64,000 nt of DNA from Marinococcus luteus_A (GTDB lineage Bacteria > Bacillota > Bacilli > Bacillales > Marinococcaceae), in the NCBI RefSeq assembly GCF_034497705.1, contig NZ_JAXRUV010000001.1:186001-250000 (forward strand), read 5' to 3'. Each line of letters opens with the position of its first letter. Position 1 is the stretch's first letter. Shown here in pieces: positions 17,064-26,022 of this stretch. The notes beneath the pieces are model-generated. The model ran no database searches. It was not told the origin of the DNA and worked only from the letters and a program-made list of their open reading frames with translations. The position numbers were made by a program, and so were the translations under genes.

Positions 17064-17846
17064 ATGGAAGCAATAATAGAGCAGCTCCCGGCTTTTTCCC
17101 TGGTGCTTGTGCGAGTGCTCGCTTTCTTTACGACGATGCCTCTTTTCTCTTATCGGACTATTCCGAATCAATTTAAAGTGGGTTTGGCATTTTTTCTCGC
17201 CCTGGCTATTTTCCCGGCACTGGATGCCCCGCTGATGACGGTGGATGGCGAGTATATCCTCCTTTTGCTAAAGGAGGTCATGCTCGGCCTTGCGATTGGA
17301 CTTATTGCGACGATTATGCTTTATGCAGTGCAGACCGCCGGGATGTTTCTCGATATCTCCTTTGGCTTTCTGGTGGCAAACGTGGTGGATCCGCAGACAG
17401 GCGCGCAGAGTCCGCTGTTCGGGGGCTACTTTTACGCTTTTGCGCTCTTAATGCTTCTGACGGTGAACGGACATCATCTGCTGCTTGACGGCATTTACTA
17501 CAGCTACAGCTTTGTGCCCATCGACCAGACGGGACTTGCGTTCGGCGACGAAGCGGTCGTCACGCACGTGGCGGAAGCGTTTAACCAGATGTTTATTCTT
17601 GCCTTTCAGCTGGCGTTTCCGCTCGTCGGCTCACTGTTTCTGGTCGATCTCGCTTTAGGGATTATGGCGCGTGCGGTTCCGCAGATGAACGTGTTTGTCG
17701 TCGGGCTGCCGCTGAAAATTGCAGCAGGGCTGCCGCTGCTTGTAGTGGCAATCCCGGGGATGTTTCTGGCAATTCAGTACTTGTATGAAGATATGTTTCA
17801 CGTCTCGCGCGGACTGCTTGAACTTTTAGGGGAGGGACAGGAATGA
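17064..17846 (+). CDS. fliR: Flagellar export gate protein FliR
   Basis: FliR completes the helical FliPQR export channel as its single asymmetric subunit. The 260-residue protein has several membrane segments, with the conserved VRVLAFFTTMPLFSYRTIP near the start and KEVMLGLAIGLIATIM plus DISFGFLVANVVDPQTG in the middle. It overlaps flhB by four bases. Confidence 0.95.
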   Translation: MEAIIEQLPAFSLVLVRVLAFFTTMPLFSYRTIPNQFKVGLAFFLALAIFPALDAPLMTVDGEYILLLLKEVMLGLAIGLIATIMLYAVQTAGMFLDISFGFLVANVVDPQTGAQSPLFGGYFYAFALLMLLTVNGHHLLLDGIYYSYSFVPIDQTGLAFGDEAVVTHVAEAFNQMFILAFQLAFPLVGSLFLVDLALGIMARAVPQMNVFVVGLPLKIAAGLPLLVVAIPGMFLAIQYLYEDMFHVSRGLLELLGEGQE

Positions 17847-18925
17847 AGTGGACACTTGAGCTGCAGTTTTTTTCACAGGAAAAAACCGAGCAGGCAACGC
17901 CTAAAAAGCGCCGGGACACGAGACAGAAGGGCCAGGTGCCCAAAAGTAACGATGTGAATACGGCAGTCATCCTGTTTTTAGTATTTGCGCTCTTCTATAT
18001 GTACGGAGGCACCATTTTCAATCACTTACAGGCGTTAATGACACATACATACATAGAATACATGCAGTGGGAAATTACAAAAGCCAGTGTGCCGGCGATG
18101 CTGCAGGAAATTACGATCCAGTCTGTAATCATTATTCTGCCGGTGATGCTTGTGGCCATGGTGGCGGGAGTCGCCGCATCGCTCACGCAGGTAGGATTTT
18201 TGTTTACGGGCGAACCGATCAAAATGAAGCTGGAAAAGATTAACCCGCTCAGCGGCATCAAGCGGATTTTTTCGGCCCGGGCACTCGTAGAGCTCGCCAA
18301 GGCACTCTTGAAAATTACGCTCGTGGGCGGTGTCGTTTTTGCGATTCTCTGGCTGGCGCTCGACCGGCTGCTGTTTTTATCGCAAAAGGACGTAGGGGAC
18401 GGCTTTATGGAAATTGCCCGCCTGACCGGACTCATGGGACTGATTGGGAGCCTGCTGCTGCTCGTGCTTTCGCTGCCTGACTATATTTATCAAAAGCATG
18501 ACCATGAAAAGCAGATCCGTATGTCCAAGCACGACGTAAAGCAGGAAATGAAAAACATGGAGGGCGATCCGCTCATCCGTGGTAAACGAAAACAGAAGCA
18601 GCAGGAAATGGCGATGGGGCGGATGATGGAGGAAGTGCCGAAGGCAGACGTTGTTATTACGAACCCGACGCACTTTGCGGTGGCACTCCGCTATGAAGAA
18701 GGCGCGATGGGTGCGCCGAAGGTAATAGCCAAAGGGGCCGACCACCTGGCCCGGAAAATCAAAGAAAAAGCAGGTGAACATTCGATCCCGATGGTGGAAA
18801 ACAAGCCGCTCGCCCGCGCGCTGTACGCCCAGTCCGACATTGATGATGAAATACCTGAAGATTTATTCAAAGCCGTGGCCGAGGTGCTTGCCTACGTGTA
18901 CCGCATCAAAAGGAAAAACGGCTAG
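17843..18925 (+). CDS. flhB: Export specificity switch protein FlhB
   Basis: FlhB controls the change from rod/hook to filament export. The 360-residue protein begins with the usual ELQFFSQEKTEQATPKKRRD, has four membrane helices and a cytoplasmic domain with the self-cleavage site NPTH at about residues 274-277 in VVITNPTHFAVALRY. Cleavage between N and P resets specificity after contact with FliK. Operon position between fliR and flhA is standard. Confidence 0.97.
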   Translation: MKWTLELQFFSQEKTEQATPKKRRDTRQKGQVPKSNDVNTAVILFLVFALFYMYGGTIFNHLQALMTHTYIEYMQWEITKASVPAMLQEITIQSVIIILPVMLVAMVAGVAASLTQVGFLFTGEPIKMKLEKINPLSGIKRIFSARALVELAKALLKITLVGGVVFAILWLALDRLLFLSQKDVGDGFMEIARLTGLMGLIGSLLLLVLSLPDYIYQKHDHEKQIRMSKHDVKQEMKNMEGDPLIRGKRKQKQQEMAMGRMMEEVPKADVVITNPTHFAVALRYEEGAMGAPKVIAKGADHLARKIKEKAGEHSIPMVENKPLARALYAQSDIDDEIPEDLFKAVAEVLAYVYRIKRKNG

Positions 18926-18940
18926 AAAAGGAGCAACGTT

Positions 18941-20974
18941 ATGGGATTTAGAGAACTATCAGTGCTGCTCGGCGTTATATTGATTGTTATTATGCTGATC
19001 ATCCCGCTGCCGACATTTATTTTAGACGTCTTAATCATGGCCAATATTTCCCTGGCGCTTCTGGTTATTCTCGTGGCGATGAATACGAAGGAGCCGCTCG
19101 AATTCAGCATCTTTCCTACACTGCTGCTGCTTGTGACGCTGTTCCGGCTCGGGCTGAATGTTTCAACGACCCGTTCCATTTTAAGCAATGCCGAAGCAGG
19201 CAACGTCATCGAGACGTTCGGAAGCTTTGTAGTGCAGGGGAGCGCCTTTGTCGGTCTGGTGGTTTTCGTGATTCTTGTTGTCATTCAATTTGTCGTTATT
19301 GTTAAAGGGGCGGAACGGGTGTCAGAGGTTGGGGCCCGCTTTACCCTCGACGCGATGCCGGGGAAGCAGATGAGCATCGATGCCGATCTGAATGCGGGAG
19401 TTATTTCCGAACAGCAGGCCAAAGCACGCCGGGAGAAAATCGAACAGGAAGCGGACTTTTACGGTTCGATGGACGGGGCGAGCAAGTTTGTAAAAGGGGA
19501 TGCCATCGCAGGGATTGTTATTGTCATTATTAACGTTATTTTTGGCCTTGTGATCGGCATGACCGAGCACGGCATGGATATCGGCACCGCTGCGAACACT
19601 TTTACGCTCCTTACCGTCGGCGACGGCCTGGTCAGTCAGATACCTGCGCTGCTTATTTCCACGGCAACCGGTATTGTCGTGACGAGGGCAGCCTCAGAGG
19701 GTAACCTCGGCCACGATATTACAAAGCAGCTGTTTGCCTTTCCACCGATGCTGTTTGTGGCAGCGGGCGCCATCTTTTTACTGGGGGTGTTCACGCCGAT
19801 CAATTTCTTTTTGACCACCTGCATTGCCGGCGCGATGGCTGCTATTGGCTTTACCATCAGGCAGACCGTGCTTCAGGAGGAGCAGGCAGCAGTGCATGAA
19901 ACCGAAGAAGCGCAGGAGGAGGATCTGCGTTCACAGGACAGCGTGATGCAGCTGCTGGATGTGGATCCGATCGAGTTTGAATTCGGCTATAACCTCATTC
20001 CTCTTGCAGATGCGAAACAGGGCGGCGACCTGCTTGACCGGGTCGTGATGATCCGGCGCCAGCTGGCGCTCGAGCTCGGGATGGTCGTGCCGGTGATACG
20101 TATTCGTGACAATATCCAGCTGCAGCCGGGAGAGTACGTTGTGCGCATGCGAGGCAGCGAAATCGCCCGCGGCGAGCTGTACATGGACCATTACATGGCG
20201 ATGGGCACCGGGGCTGAAGAACCGATCGACGGCATTGAAACGACAGAGCCGGCATTCGGGCTTCCCGCCCTCTGGATTCCGGAGGAAGAGCGCGATATTG
20301 CTGAAGACGCAGGCTACACGGTGGTGGATCCGCCGTCAGTCGTAAGCACGCATCTAACCGAAGTCATTAAAACGCACGCCCATGAGCTGCTCGGCCGCGA
20401 GGAGACAAAGCAGCTGATCGATCATTTGAAGGAAACGTACCCGACGCTTGTCGAAGAAGTAACGCCTTCAACGCTTACGATTGGGGATGTGCAGAAGGTA
20501 CTGGCCAAGCTGCTCCGGGAAGGGGTATCCATCCGGAATATGCCGACTATTTTTGAAGCGCTGGCGGAATACGGCACAATGACCAGGGACATGGAGATTG
20601 TGACAGAGTATGTACGGCAGGCCCTGTCGAGACAGATATCGAAGCAGTATGCGGACGGAGAAGAGCTGTTGCAGGTCGTCACACTCAGCGGTGGCATTGA
20701 AAAGAAAATTGCCGATGCCCTGCAGCAGACCGAAAGCGGTAATTATCTGGCGATGGATCCAAACGAGTCCCAGCGGGTGGTTCAGCGTATCGGTGCAGAA
20801 GCCGAGCAGCTGATGAATATCGGAAAAACACCGGTCATTCTCTGTTCCCCTGCTGTGCGCATGCATGTGCGCCAGCTGATTGAGCGGTTCTTCCCGCAGA
20901 TGCCGGTATTATCCTATAACGAACTGGAGCCTTCCATCGAAATCCAAAGCGTCGGGGTGGTGAATAATGAATGA
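18941..20974 (+). CDS. flhA: Flagellar export gate protein FlhA
   Basis: FlhA is the nonameric export gate that docks chaperone-substrate complexes and uses the proton gradient. The 677-residue length is normal. Eight or so N-terminal membrane helices include the FHIPEP family signature region TLFRLGLNVSTTRSIL and VVIVKGAERVSEVGARFTLD, followed by a large cytoplasmic domain from about residue 330. Its stop overlaps the flhF start by four bases. Confidence 0.97.
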   Translation: MGFRELSVLLGVILIVIMLIIPLPTFILDVLIMANISLALLVILVAMNTKEPLEFSIFPTLLLLVTLFRLGLNVSTTRSILSNAEAGNVIETFGSFVVQGSAFVGLVVFVILVVIQFVVIVKGAERVSEVGARFTLDAMPGKQMSIDADLNAGVISEQQAKARREKIEQEADFYGSMDGASKFVKGDAIAGIVIVIINVIFGLVIGMTEHGMDIGTAANTFTLLTVGDGLVSQIPALLISTATGIVVTRAASEGNLGHDITKQLFAFPPMLFVAAGAIFLLGVFTPINFFLTTCIAGAMAAIGFTIRQTVLQEEQAAVHETEEAQEEDLRSQDSVMQLLDVDPIEFEFGYNLIPLADAKQGGDLLDRVVMIRRQLALELGMVVPVIRIRDNIQLQPGEYVVRMRGSEIARGELYMDHYMAMGTGAEEPIDGIETTEPAFGLPALWIPEEERDIAEDAGYTVVDPPSVVSTHLTEVIKTHAHELLGREETKQLIDHLKETYPTLVEEVTPSTLTIGDVQKVLAKLLREGVSIRNMPTIFEALAEYGTMTRDMEIVTEYVRQALSRQISKQYADGEELLQVVTLSGGIEKKIADALQQTESGNYLAMDPNESQRVVQRIGAEAEQLMNIGKTPVILCSPAVRMHVRQLIERFFPQMPVLSYNELEPSIEIQSVGVVNNE

Positions 20975-22047
20975 GAATGAAAAAAATTACAGCGGATTCG
21001 ATGCCGGAAGCGGTAGCGAAAGTGCGGAAGGACTTTGGGGATGAAGCGGTCATTCTGCATTCAAGGCCGGTGAAAGTCAGAAGATGGTTTGGACTTAAGT
21101 CCGTGAACAAGCTCGAAGTTTATGCAGGAATCGATGACGCCCCTCCACGCAAAAAAGAGCGCACGCCTCCGGCAGACGCCGTAAAGCCGGCCGCACCGAA
21201 AGAGGCTAAGGCTGTGGAGGCGCCGGAAAAAACACCGGGAGTGCTTCCGGCTTCAGCGCCGGCTCCTTTTCAGACCGTATCTGCAGCCCTGAAGGCACAG
21301 GAAGTAAACGAACGGGTGGAAGAAGAGCTGATGAACCGGTTTATGGAGAAATGGTACGCAGAAAAGGCGAGTCGGCCGAAAGCGGAGGTGCTAGAAGCCT
21401 GCATCGAAGAGTGGCTGGAGGACAGGCACCCCCGCGTGGAAGCAAAGCCATTCCGGATGATCCAGCTGGTCGGCCAGACCGGCGTCGGAAAAACGACGAC
21501 GCTTGCCAAACTCGGCGCCCGGGAAATGCTCCGCAGAAAAAAGTCCATTGCCTTTTTTACGACAGACACCTTCCGCATGGGAGCAGTCGAACAGCTGAAT
21601 ACGTACGCCTCCATCATGGAAGCGCCGGTGCATGTTATTTACGACCAGGCAGATTACAGGGAGGCAGTAGCCCGGTCCGGGGAGCATGATTATGTGTTCA
21701 TTGATTCAGCAGGAAGAAATTTTCTGCATGAACAGACGGTGGAAGACGCGCAACGGCTGCTGCCGGCAGGGGAGCCGATTAAAACCGTGCTCGTGCTGTC
21801 CCTGACGGCTAAATACAAGGACATGAAGGAAGTCGCTGAAAAGTTTCTTCCCTATATATCAAACGAAGTTATTATCACGAAAACAGACGAAACCACATCG
21901 TTTGGAGCGCTTCTGAATATTATTGATGAATTTTCGCTCCGCGTGGCATTTGTCACTACGGGTCAGGAAGTGCCGGAGGACATTGAGCCCGCGGACAACA
22001 AATGGCTCGCAGCAAAAATAGCAGGGGGGACACTCGGTGAAAAATGA
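20971..22047 (+). CDS. flhF: SRP-type GTPase FlhF
   Basis: FlhF is a signal-recognition-particle GTPase that sets flagellar number and placement. The 358-residue protein has a basic/B domain N-terminus (MKKITADSMPEAVAKVRKD), a proline-alanine linker, and an NG domain with G1 VGQTGVGKTTTLAKL, the DTFRMGAVEQL block, DSAGRN and TKTDET. It overlaps flhA and, by eleven bases, flhG, the ATPase that stimulates it. Confidence 0.95.
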   Translation: MRMKKITADSMPEAVAKVRKDFGDEAVILHSRPVKVRRWFGLKSVNKLEVYAGIDDAPPRKKERTPPADAVKPAAPKEAKAVEAPEKTPGVLPASAPAPFQTVSAALKAQEVNERVEEELMNRFMEKWYAEKASRPKAEVLEACIEEWLEDRHPRVEAKPFRMIQLVGQTGVGKTTTLAKLGAREMLRRKKSIAFFTTDTFRMGAVEQLNTYASIMEAPVHVIYDQADYREAVARSGEHDYVFIDSAGRNFLHEQTVEDAQRLLPAGEPIKTVLVLSLTAKYKDMKEVAEKFLPYISNEVIITKTDETTSFGALLNIIDEFSLRVAFVTTGQEVPEDIEPADNKWLAAKIAGGTLGEK

Positions 22048-22915
22048 TCAGGCTGAAAGCCTGCGCGCTCAGATGCAGAAACGGGGCCGCAGGCAGACGA
22101 GAGTGTTGTCGGTCGTAAGCGGAAAAGGGGGCGTCGGTAAATCCAATGTCTCCCTAAACGTGGCCATTTCCCTGGCAGAAGCTGGCGCAGAGGTGCTGTT
22201 GATTGATATGGACACCGGCATGGCGAACCTCGATATTCTGCTCGGGTATACGCCCCTTCTGCCGTTTCAGGAAATGTTTACGGAAAATAAAAGTATTTTT
22301 GAATTGATTCAGTCCGGTCCCTCCGGTGTTCAGTGGATTGCGGGAGGCTCGGGCCTTTCCGGTGTCTTTCATATGGAAGAGGAGCATAAGCAGCGTTTTT
22401 ACGAACAGCTGCAGCTGCTGGAAGGCGAATTTGATTTTATTATTTTTGATATGGGGGCAGGGCTGAACGAAAACCATATGCACCTGATTACGACGACCGA
22501 ACGCGGAATTCTTGTAACAACCCCGGAGCCGACGGCGCTCATGGATGGCTACGCCATGATGAAATACATCCGCTCCCACAAAAGCGACTTTCCATTTGCG
22601 GCAGTCATTAACCGGGTGGAGCAGAAAAAAGACGGCCGGGCAGCCGCACAGAAATTAATCACTGTGAGTGAACGTTTTCTCGGCATGCAGCTCGCACTGC
22701 TGCCCATGGTGCCAAATGATCCTAAAGTGAGCAGGGCAGTCATGGAGCAGACACCGCTTGTCATTGCGTATCCCAACAGCCGTGCGGCCCAGAGCATGAA
22801 GCAGATTGCAGCAGGACTGTGGATGAAAGAACAGCCTGCAGAAACGGACGGTGCGCCGTTCCGGCATTTTATTACAGGGATGAAGCAGCGGTTGTTCGCT
22901 TCTGCCCGCACGTAG
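22037..22915 (+). CDS. flhG: MinD-like ATPase FlhG (YlxH), GTG start
   Basis: FlhG is a MinD/ParA-type ATPase that activates the FlhF GTPase and works with FliM/FliY to control flagellar pattern. The 292-residue protein has an N-terminal FlhF-activating segment (ESLRAQMQKRGRRQTRVLSV), the deviant Walker A GKGGVGKSN, the DMDTGMANLD switch and a C-terminal amphipathic end. It starts at GTG 22037 within the end of flhF. Confidence 0.94.
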   Translation: MKNDQAESLRAQMQKRGRRQTRVLSVVSGKGGVGKSNVSLNVAISLAEAGAEVLLIDMDTGMANLDILLGYTPLLPFQEMFTENKSIFELIQSGPSGVQWIAGGSGLSGVFHMEEEHKQRFYEQLQLLEGEFDFIIFDMGAGLNENHMHLITTTERGILVTTPEPTALMDGYAMMKYIRSHKSDFPFAAVINRVEQKKDGRAAAQKLITVSERFLGMQLALLPMVPNDPKVSRAVMEQTPLVIAYPNSRAAQSMKQIAAGLWMKEQPAETDGAPFRHFITGMKQRLFASART

Positions 22916-22931
22916 AACGGAGCCTGAGTAT

Positions 22932-23561
22932 ATGAACATTCAATCCCCCGGGAAGCCGGGACGCTGGGATCTGCTGGTGATCGGAACGTCCACAGGCGGG
23001 CCTGCAGCCTTGCATGAGCTTTTCCGTTCGATGCCGGAGACGGTCGAACTGCCGATTCTGATTGTGCAGCATATGCCGCCCGGGTTCACCAGGTCGCTTG
23101 CCGACAGGCTGAACCGCGACTACAGCTGGAGTGTAAAAGAAGCCGGGGACAGCGAAGCACTGCAGAAAGGAACCGTTTATATTGCTCCCGGAGGCCGGCA
23201 GCTTGAAATCCGGCGAAAAGGAGGACGGCTGGTAACAGCAGTTAGTGAAAGCAAATTGGGCGATCGTTATCATCCGTCGGTGGACATCCTGTTTGCTTCT
23301 ATTGCCGAATTAGGAGGTCTGCGTGTACTCGCTGTTATTTTAACCGGAATGGGTAATGATGGTACATACGGATTACAAAAGCTAAAAGCAGGGACGGCAC
23401 TTTATGCTGTCGCCGAATCAGAAGAAACAGCTGTTGTCTACGGGATGCCCCGGGCAGCGGTCCAGGCTGGTTTCATTGATGAAACCCTCCCGCTCCATAC
23501 GATTGGAGAGCGGATCGGGCGGCTGGTACAAACTACTGCATATGAAGGAGAGATGAAATGA
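22932..23561 (+). CDS. cheB: Stand-alone CheB-type methylesterase domain, no receiver domain
   Basis: This 209-residue protein contains only the catalytic half of CheB, the protein-glutamate methylesterase/deamidase that resets chemoreceptors. The triad is visible: S20 in IGTSTGG, H in VQHMPPGFT and D in GMGNDGTYG. The usual N-terminal phospho-receiver domain (about 120 residues plus linker) is absent, and flhG ends only 16 bases upstream, so it is not hidden in another frame. The usual ~350-residue CheB is activated by CheA phosphorylation; this form could not be. The cheA and cheW genes that normally follow are missing. It overlaps cheC by four bases. Confidence 0.9.
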   Translation: MNIQSPGKPGRWDLLVIGTSTGGPAALHELFRSMPETVELPILIVQHMPPGFTRSLADRLNRDYSWSVKEAGDSEALQKGTVYIAPGGRQLEIRRKGGRLVTAVSESKLGDRYHPSVDILFASIAELGGLRVLAVILTGMGNDGTYGLQKLKAGTALYAVAESEETAVVYGMPRAAVQAGFIDETLPLHTIGERIGRLVQTTAYEGEMK

Positions 23562-24187
23562 TGGGCGCACGGGACGTAGAGCTCGATATATTAAAAGAAG
23601 TTGGAACCATCGGGGGCGGCAATGCTGCTACGGCACTGTCCTCCCTCCTGAAAACGCCAGTTCAGATCAGCGTCCCTTCAGTGCAGATGGTACCGTTTCC
23701 GGAGCTGCTTGAAGCAGCGGGAGGGGAAGAAAAAGTAGCGGCGGTTACGTTTCTCCGCATCGCGGGCCACATCAGCGGCAGCATATTTTTTGTGCTCGAG
23801 CCGGAGGAGATGCAGGCAGTGGGAAGGTCGCTTGTGCAAAGCTGGAATCTTCCGTACACGCCGGAAAATGAGCAGGAGCTGCTTGAGTCGGCAGTGTGCG
23901 AATTAACAAATATTTTGGCAGGATCTTATTTATCGGCACTCTCCGATTTCACCGGACTTTATATGATGCCGACGGTCCCTTCGTCTGCGGTAGATATGAT
24001 TGGAGCGCTTTTGAGCGAGGGGCTTATCGAAGCGGGCCTTGAAGGGGACGAAGCGATCATGATCGATACGAACATGACAAAAGGAGAGAATCGCTCGCAG
24101 ATGGCCGGCTGGTTTTTTATGATCCCGGATGCCCACTCGCTTCCGAAAATTTTTTCCTCTCTCGGAGTACAGGAGGACGGGGAATGA
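23558..24187 (+). CDS. cheC: CheY-P phosphatase CheC with altered first active site
   Basis: CheC dephosphorylates CheY-P and is stimulated by CheD. The 209-residue protein carries the duplicated family motif. The second copy is intact (S111, E115, N118 in SAVCELTN). In the first copy D10 and E14 are kept, but the expected Asn is T17 (DILKEVGT instead of the D-x3-E-x2-N pattern). In B. subtilis the second site contributes most of the activity, so the protein should still work. It overlaps both neighbours by four bases. Confidence 0.93.
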   Translation: MMGARDVELDILKEVGTIGGGNAATALSSLLKTPVQISVPSVQMVPFPELLEAAGGEEKVAAVTFLRIAGHISGSIFFVLEPEEMQAVGRSLVQSWNLPYTPENEQELLESAVCELTNILAGSYLSALSDFTGLYMMPTVPSSAVDMIGALLSEGLIEAGLEGDEAIMIDTNMTKGENRSQMAGWFFMIPDAHSLPKIFSSLGVQEDGE

Positions 24188-24687
24188 AAAACGCGGAAAT
24201 TAAACAAGCGAAGATAAAGGTGGCAATGGCGGATATGCAGTGGGGAGAGGGCGGCGATACTCTCACTACTAGCGGACTTGGCTCCTGTGTAGGTATAGTC
24301 ATTTATTCGCTCCGTCACCAGTATGCCTGCCTGATCCATGCAATGCTTCCGTCATCTTCCATGGCAAGAGAAGGCCAGCATATTAACGAAGCGAAGTACA
24401 CCGATGCGGCTTTACAAAAAGCATTTGCCGGCTTTGAGGGACGGCATATTCCAATTGCTTCGCTCGAAGCAAAGCTTGCGGGGGGCGCAAGAATGTTTCA
24501 GTTTCAGACCGATCATCTGCATATTGGAAAACGAAATGTCGAAGCAGCAAAAGAAATGCTTGCCGGGCGGTCCGTGCCGCTTAAAGCAGAGGAAACAGGC
24601 GGCCACATTGGCAGAACGATAGAATTCGACGTGGCCACAGGAGTTCTCCGGATTAAGCCGACCGGGGGAGAACCAATAATAATATGA
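24184..24687 (+). CDS. cheD: Chemoreceptor glutamine deamidase CheD
   Basis: CheD deamidates receptor glutamines and exchanges between receptors and CheC as a feedback link. The 167-residue product has the catalytic Cys35 in GLGSCVGIVIY, His52 in CLIHAMLP, and the conserved KYTDAAL and EAKLAGGARMF segments. It overlaps cheC, so the pair is probably translated together. Confidence 0.95.
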   Translation: MKNAEIKQAKIKVAMADMQWGEGGDTLTTSGLGSCVGIVIYSLRHQYACLIHAMLPSSSMAREGQHINEAKYTDAALQKAFAGFEGRHIPIASLEAKLAGGARMFQFQTDHLHIGKRNVEAAKEMLAGRSVPLKAEETGGHIGRTIEFDVATGVLRIKPTGGEPIII

Positions 24688-24703
24688 ACAGGGGGAAACT
24701 TAC

Positions 24704-25477
24704 ATGAGTAGATCGACAGCGCATGCTCATCAGGAGATTTGGGAGAAATGGCTGGATAATTATGACGACACGGCGGCTGACCAATTAGTCGACATTTATA
24801 TGCCCCTTGTTCATTATCACGTTCAACGCATCGCAGCGACGCTTCCGAAAAATGTGAACCGGGAGGATCTTGTGAGTCACGGACTGATGGGACTGTACGA
24901 TGCGATGAAAAAATTCGATCTGTCGAGGGATTTGAAATTTGATACATACGCCTCTTTCCGGATCCGCGGAGCGATTATTGACGGCCTCCGGCAGGAAGAC
25001 TGGATGCCGCGTTCCCTCCGGGAAAAAACGAAGAAAATTGAAGAAACAGCTGAATGGCTCGAACAGAAAAAGGGACGGTTTGTCTCGGACCGGGAGATCG
25101 GCGAAGAGCTTGATATGAAGTCCTCGGAAGTATCGAAGGTGATTGCCGAAAACTATTTCGTGCATATGCTTTCCATGGATGAGACGACGCCGGAGGGCGA
25201 GCGTGATGAAACGTATCGCGGGGCCATTGTGGATCACAACGCCCCGTCCCCGGAGGAAATGCTCACCGATCAGGCCTCCCTGCACGAGCTCGGCGAAGCA
25301 ATAGCGAATCTGCCGGAAAAGGAGCAGAGGGTCGTTTCTCTTTTTTACCTGGAGGAAATGACGTTAACCGAAATCGGTCATATTTTGTCCCTGTCCACGT
25401 CAAGAATTTCACAAATCCATTCTAAAGCACTCTTCCGGCTGCGCCAGTATTTGAAACAGACGGAGGAAAGAACGTAA
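24704..25477 (+). CDS. sigD: Flagellar sigma factor SigD (FliA/sigma-28)
   Basis: SigD directs RNA polymerase to late flagellar, chemotaxis and autolysin promoters. The 257-residue protein has sigma region 2 (YDAMKKFDLSRDLKFDTYAS with the RIRGAIIDGLR block), region 3, and region 4 with EMTLTEIGHILSLSTSRISQ. Its place near the 3' end of the operon is thought in B. subtilis to limit SigD level in individual cells. The anti-sigma factor FlgM is not in the window. Confidence 0.96.
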   Translation: MSRSTAHAHQEIWEKWLDNYDDTAADQLVDIYMPLVHYHVQRIAATLPKNVNREDLVSHGLMGLYDAMKKFDLSRDLKFDTYASFRIRGAIIDGLRQEDWMPRSLREKTKKIEETAEWLEQKKGRFVSDREIGEELDMKSSEVSKVIAENYFVHMLSMDETTPEGERDETYRGAIVDHNAPSPEEMLTDQASLHELGEAIANLPEKEQRVVSLFYLEEMTLTEIGHILSLSTSRISQIHSKALFRLRQYLKQTEERT

Positions 25478-25492
25478 GAAAGGAGAGGGCCC

Positions 25493-25867
25493 ATGTCTCT
25501 GATATTCAGTCTGCTTGCCCTCATGGCTGCCGGCGCTTTATGGATAAAGCACCAATTTGTCGTGCGTGAGCTGCAGGCGGTAAAAAATGATAAGAAGGAA
25601 ATTGAGCAGCTTTTAATCTACTACACTGACGAAATGAAACGCGATAATGAACGTCTCCGCGCCGAGTGGGAGGGCGGGAAGCATCCAGCGGAAGAAGTGG
25701 AAACAGCTGAGCCGGTACCGGAGATGGAGGAAGCGGCGCCGAAGGAATCGATGATGAACCGTGTTATAATGTTATACAAAGACGGATGGAAGGAAAAGGA
25801 TATCGCAAAGACGCTGTCGATCGGCCAGCGGGAGGTTCATCTGTTTTTGCAGATGCAGGAAAAATAA
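25493..25867 (+). CDS. ylxL: YlxL/SwrB-like membrane protein
   Basis: The 124-residue protein has an N-terminal membrane helix (about residues 2-21), an acidic middle and a C-terminal helix-turn-helix-like segment (MLYKDGWKEKDIAKTLSIG). This matches the YlxL/SwrB family in the same place after sigD. In B. subtilis SwrB promotes maturation of the export gate and swarming. It is shorter than the B. subtilis protein (about 167 residues), mainly in the linker. Assignment rests on position plus the C-terminal motif. Confidence 0.78.
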   Translation: MSLIFSLLALMAAGALWIKHQFVVRELQAVKNDKKEIEQLLIYYTDEMKRDNERLRAEWEGGKHPAEEVETAEPVPEMEEAAPKESMMNRVIMLYKDGWKEKDIAKTLSIGQREVHLFLQMQEK

Positions 25868-25870
25868 GCT

Positions 25871-25905
25871 TTAACATTGCGTCCTGTAGACACGTATGGT
25901 ATATT
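25871..25905 (+). promoter_or_regulatory. Candidate rpsB promoter and start of structured leader
   Basis: TTGCGT (25877-25882) lies 17 bases before TATATT (25900-25905); an alternative is TTAACA (25871) with TATGGT (25895). The leader that follows, to 26022, holds GTGTT-AAA-AACAC (about 25914-25926), a CTTTCC-GTTT-GGAAAG hairpin (25964-25979) and two copies of TTTGTACAGA flanking the latter. This looks like a ribosomal-protein leader for S2 autoregulation, by analogy only. Confidence 0.5.
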
Positions 25906-26022
25906 ACGTGTTGGTGTTAAAAACACACGCAACAGCTGATTTGTACAGAGGTGCTTTCCGTTTGGAAAGTTTTGTACAGATATGACGCTTGCGGTGGAAA
26001 AAACCTAAGGAGGAATTATTTT

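Noticed and set aside
25951..26022. Extended N-terminus of S2 from ATG 25951
   Set aside because: It has no ribosome site, the added residues are not S2-like, and AAGGAGGAA sits just before ATG 26023.
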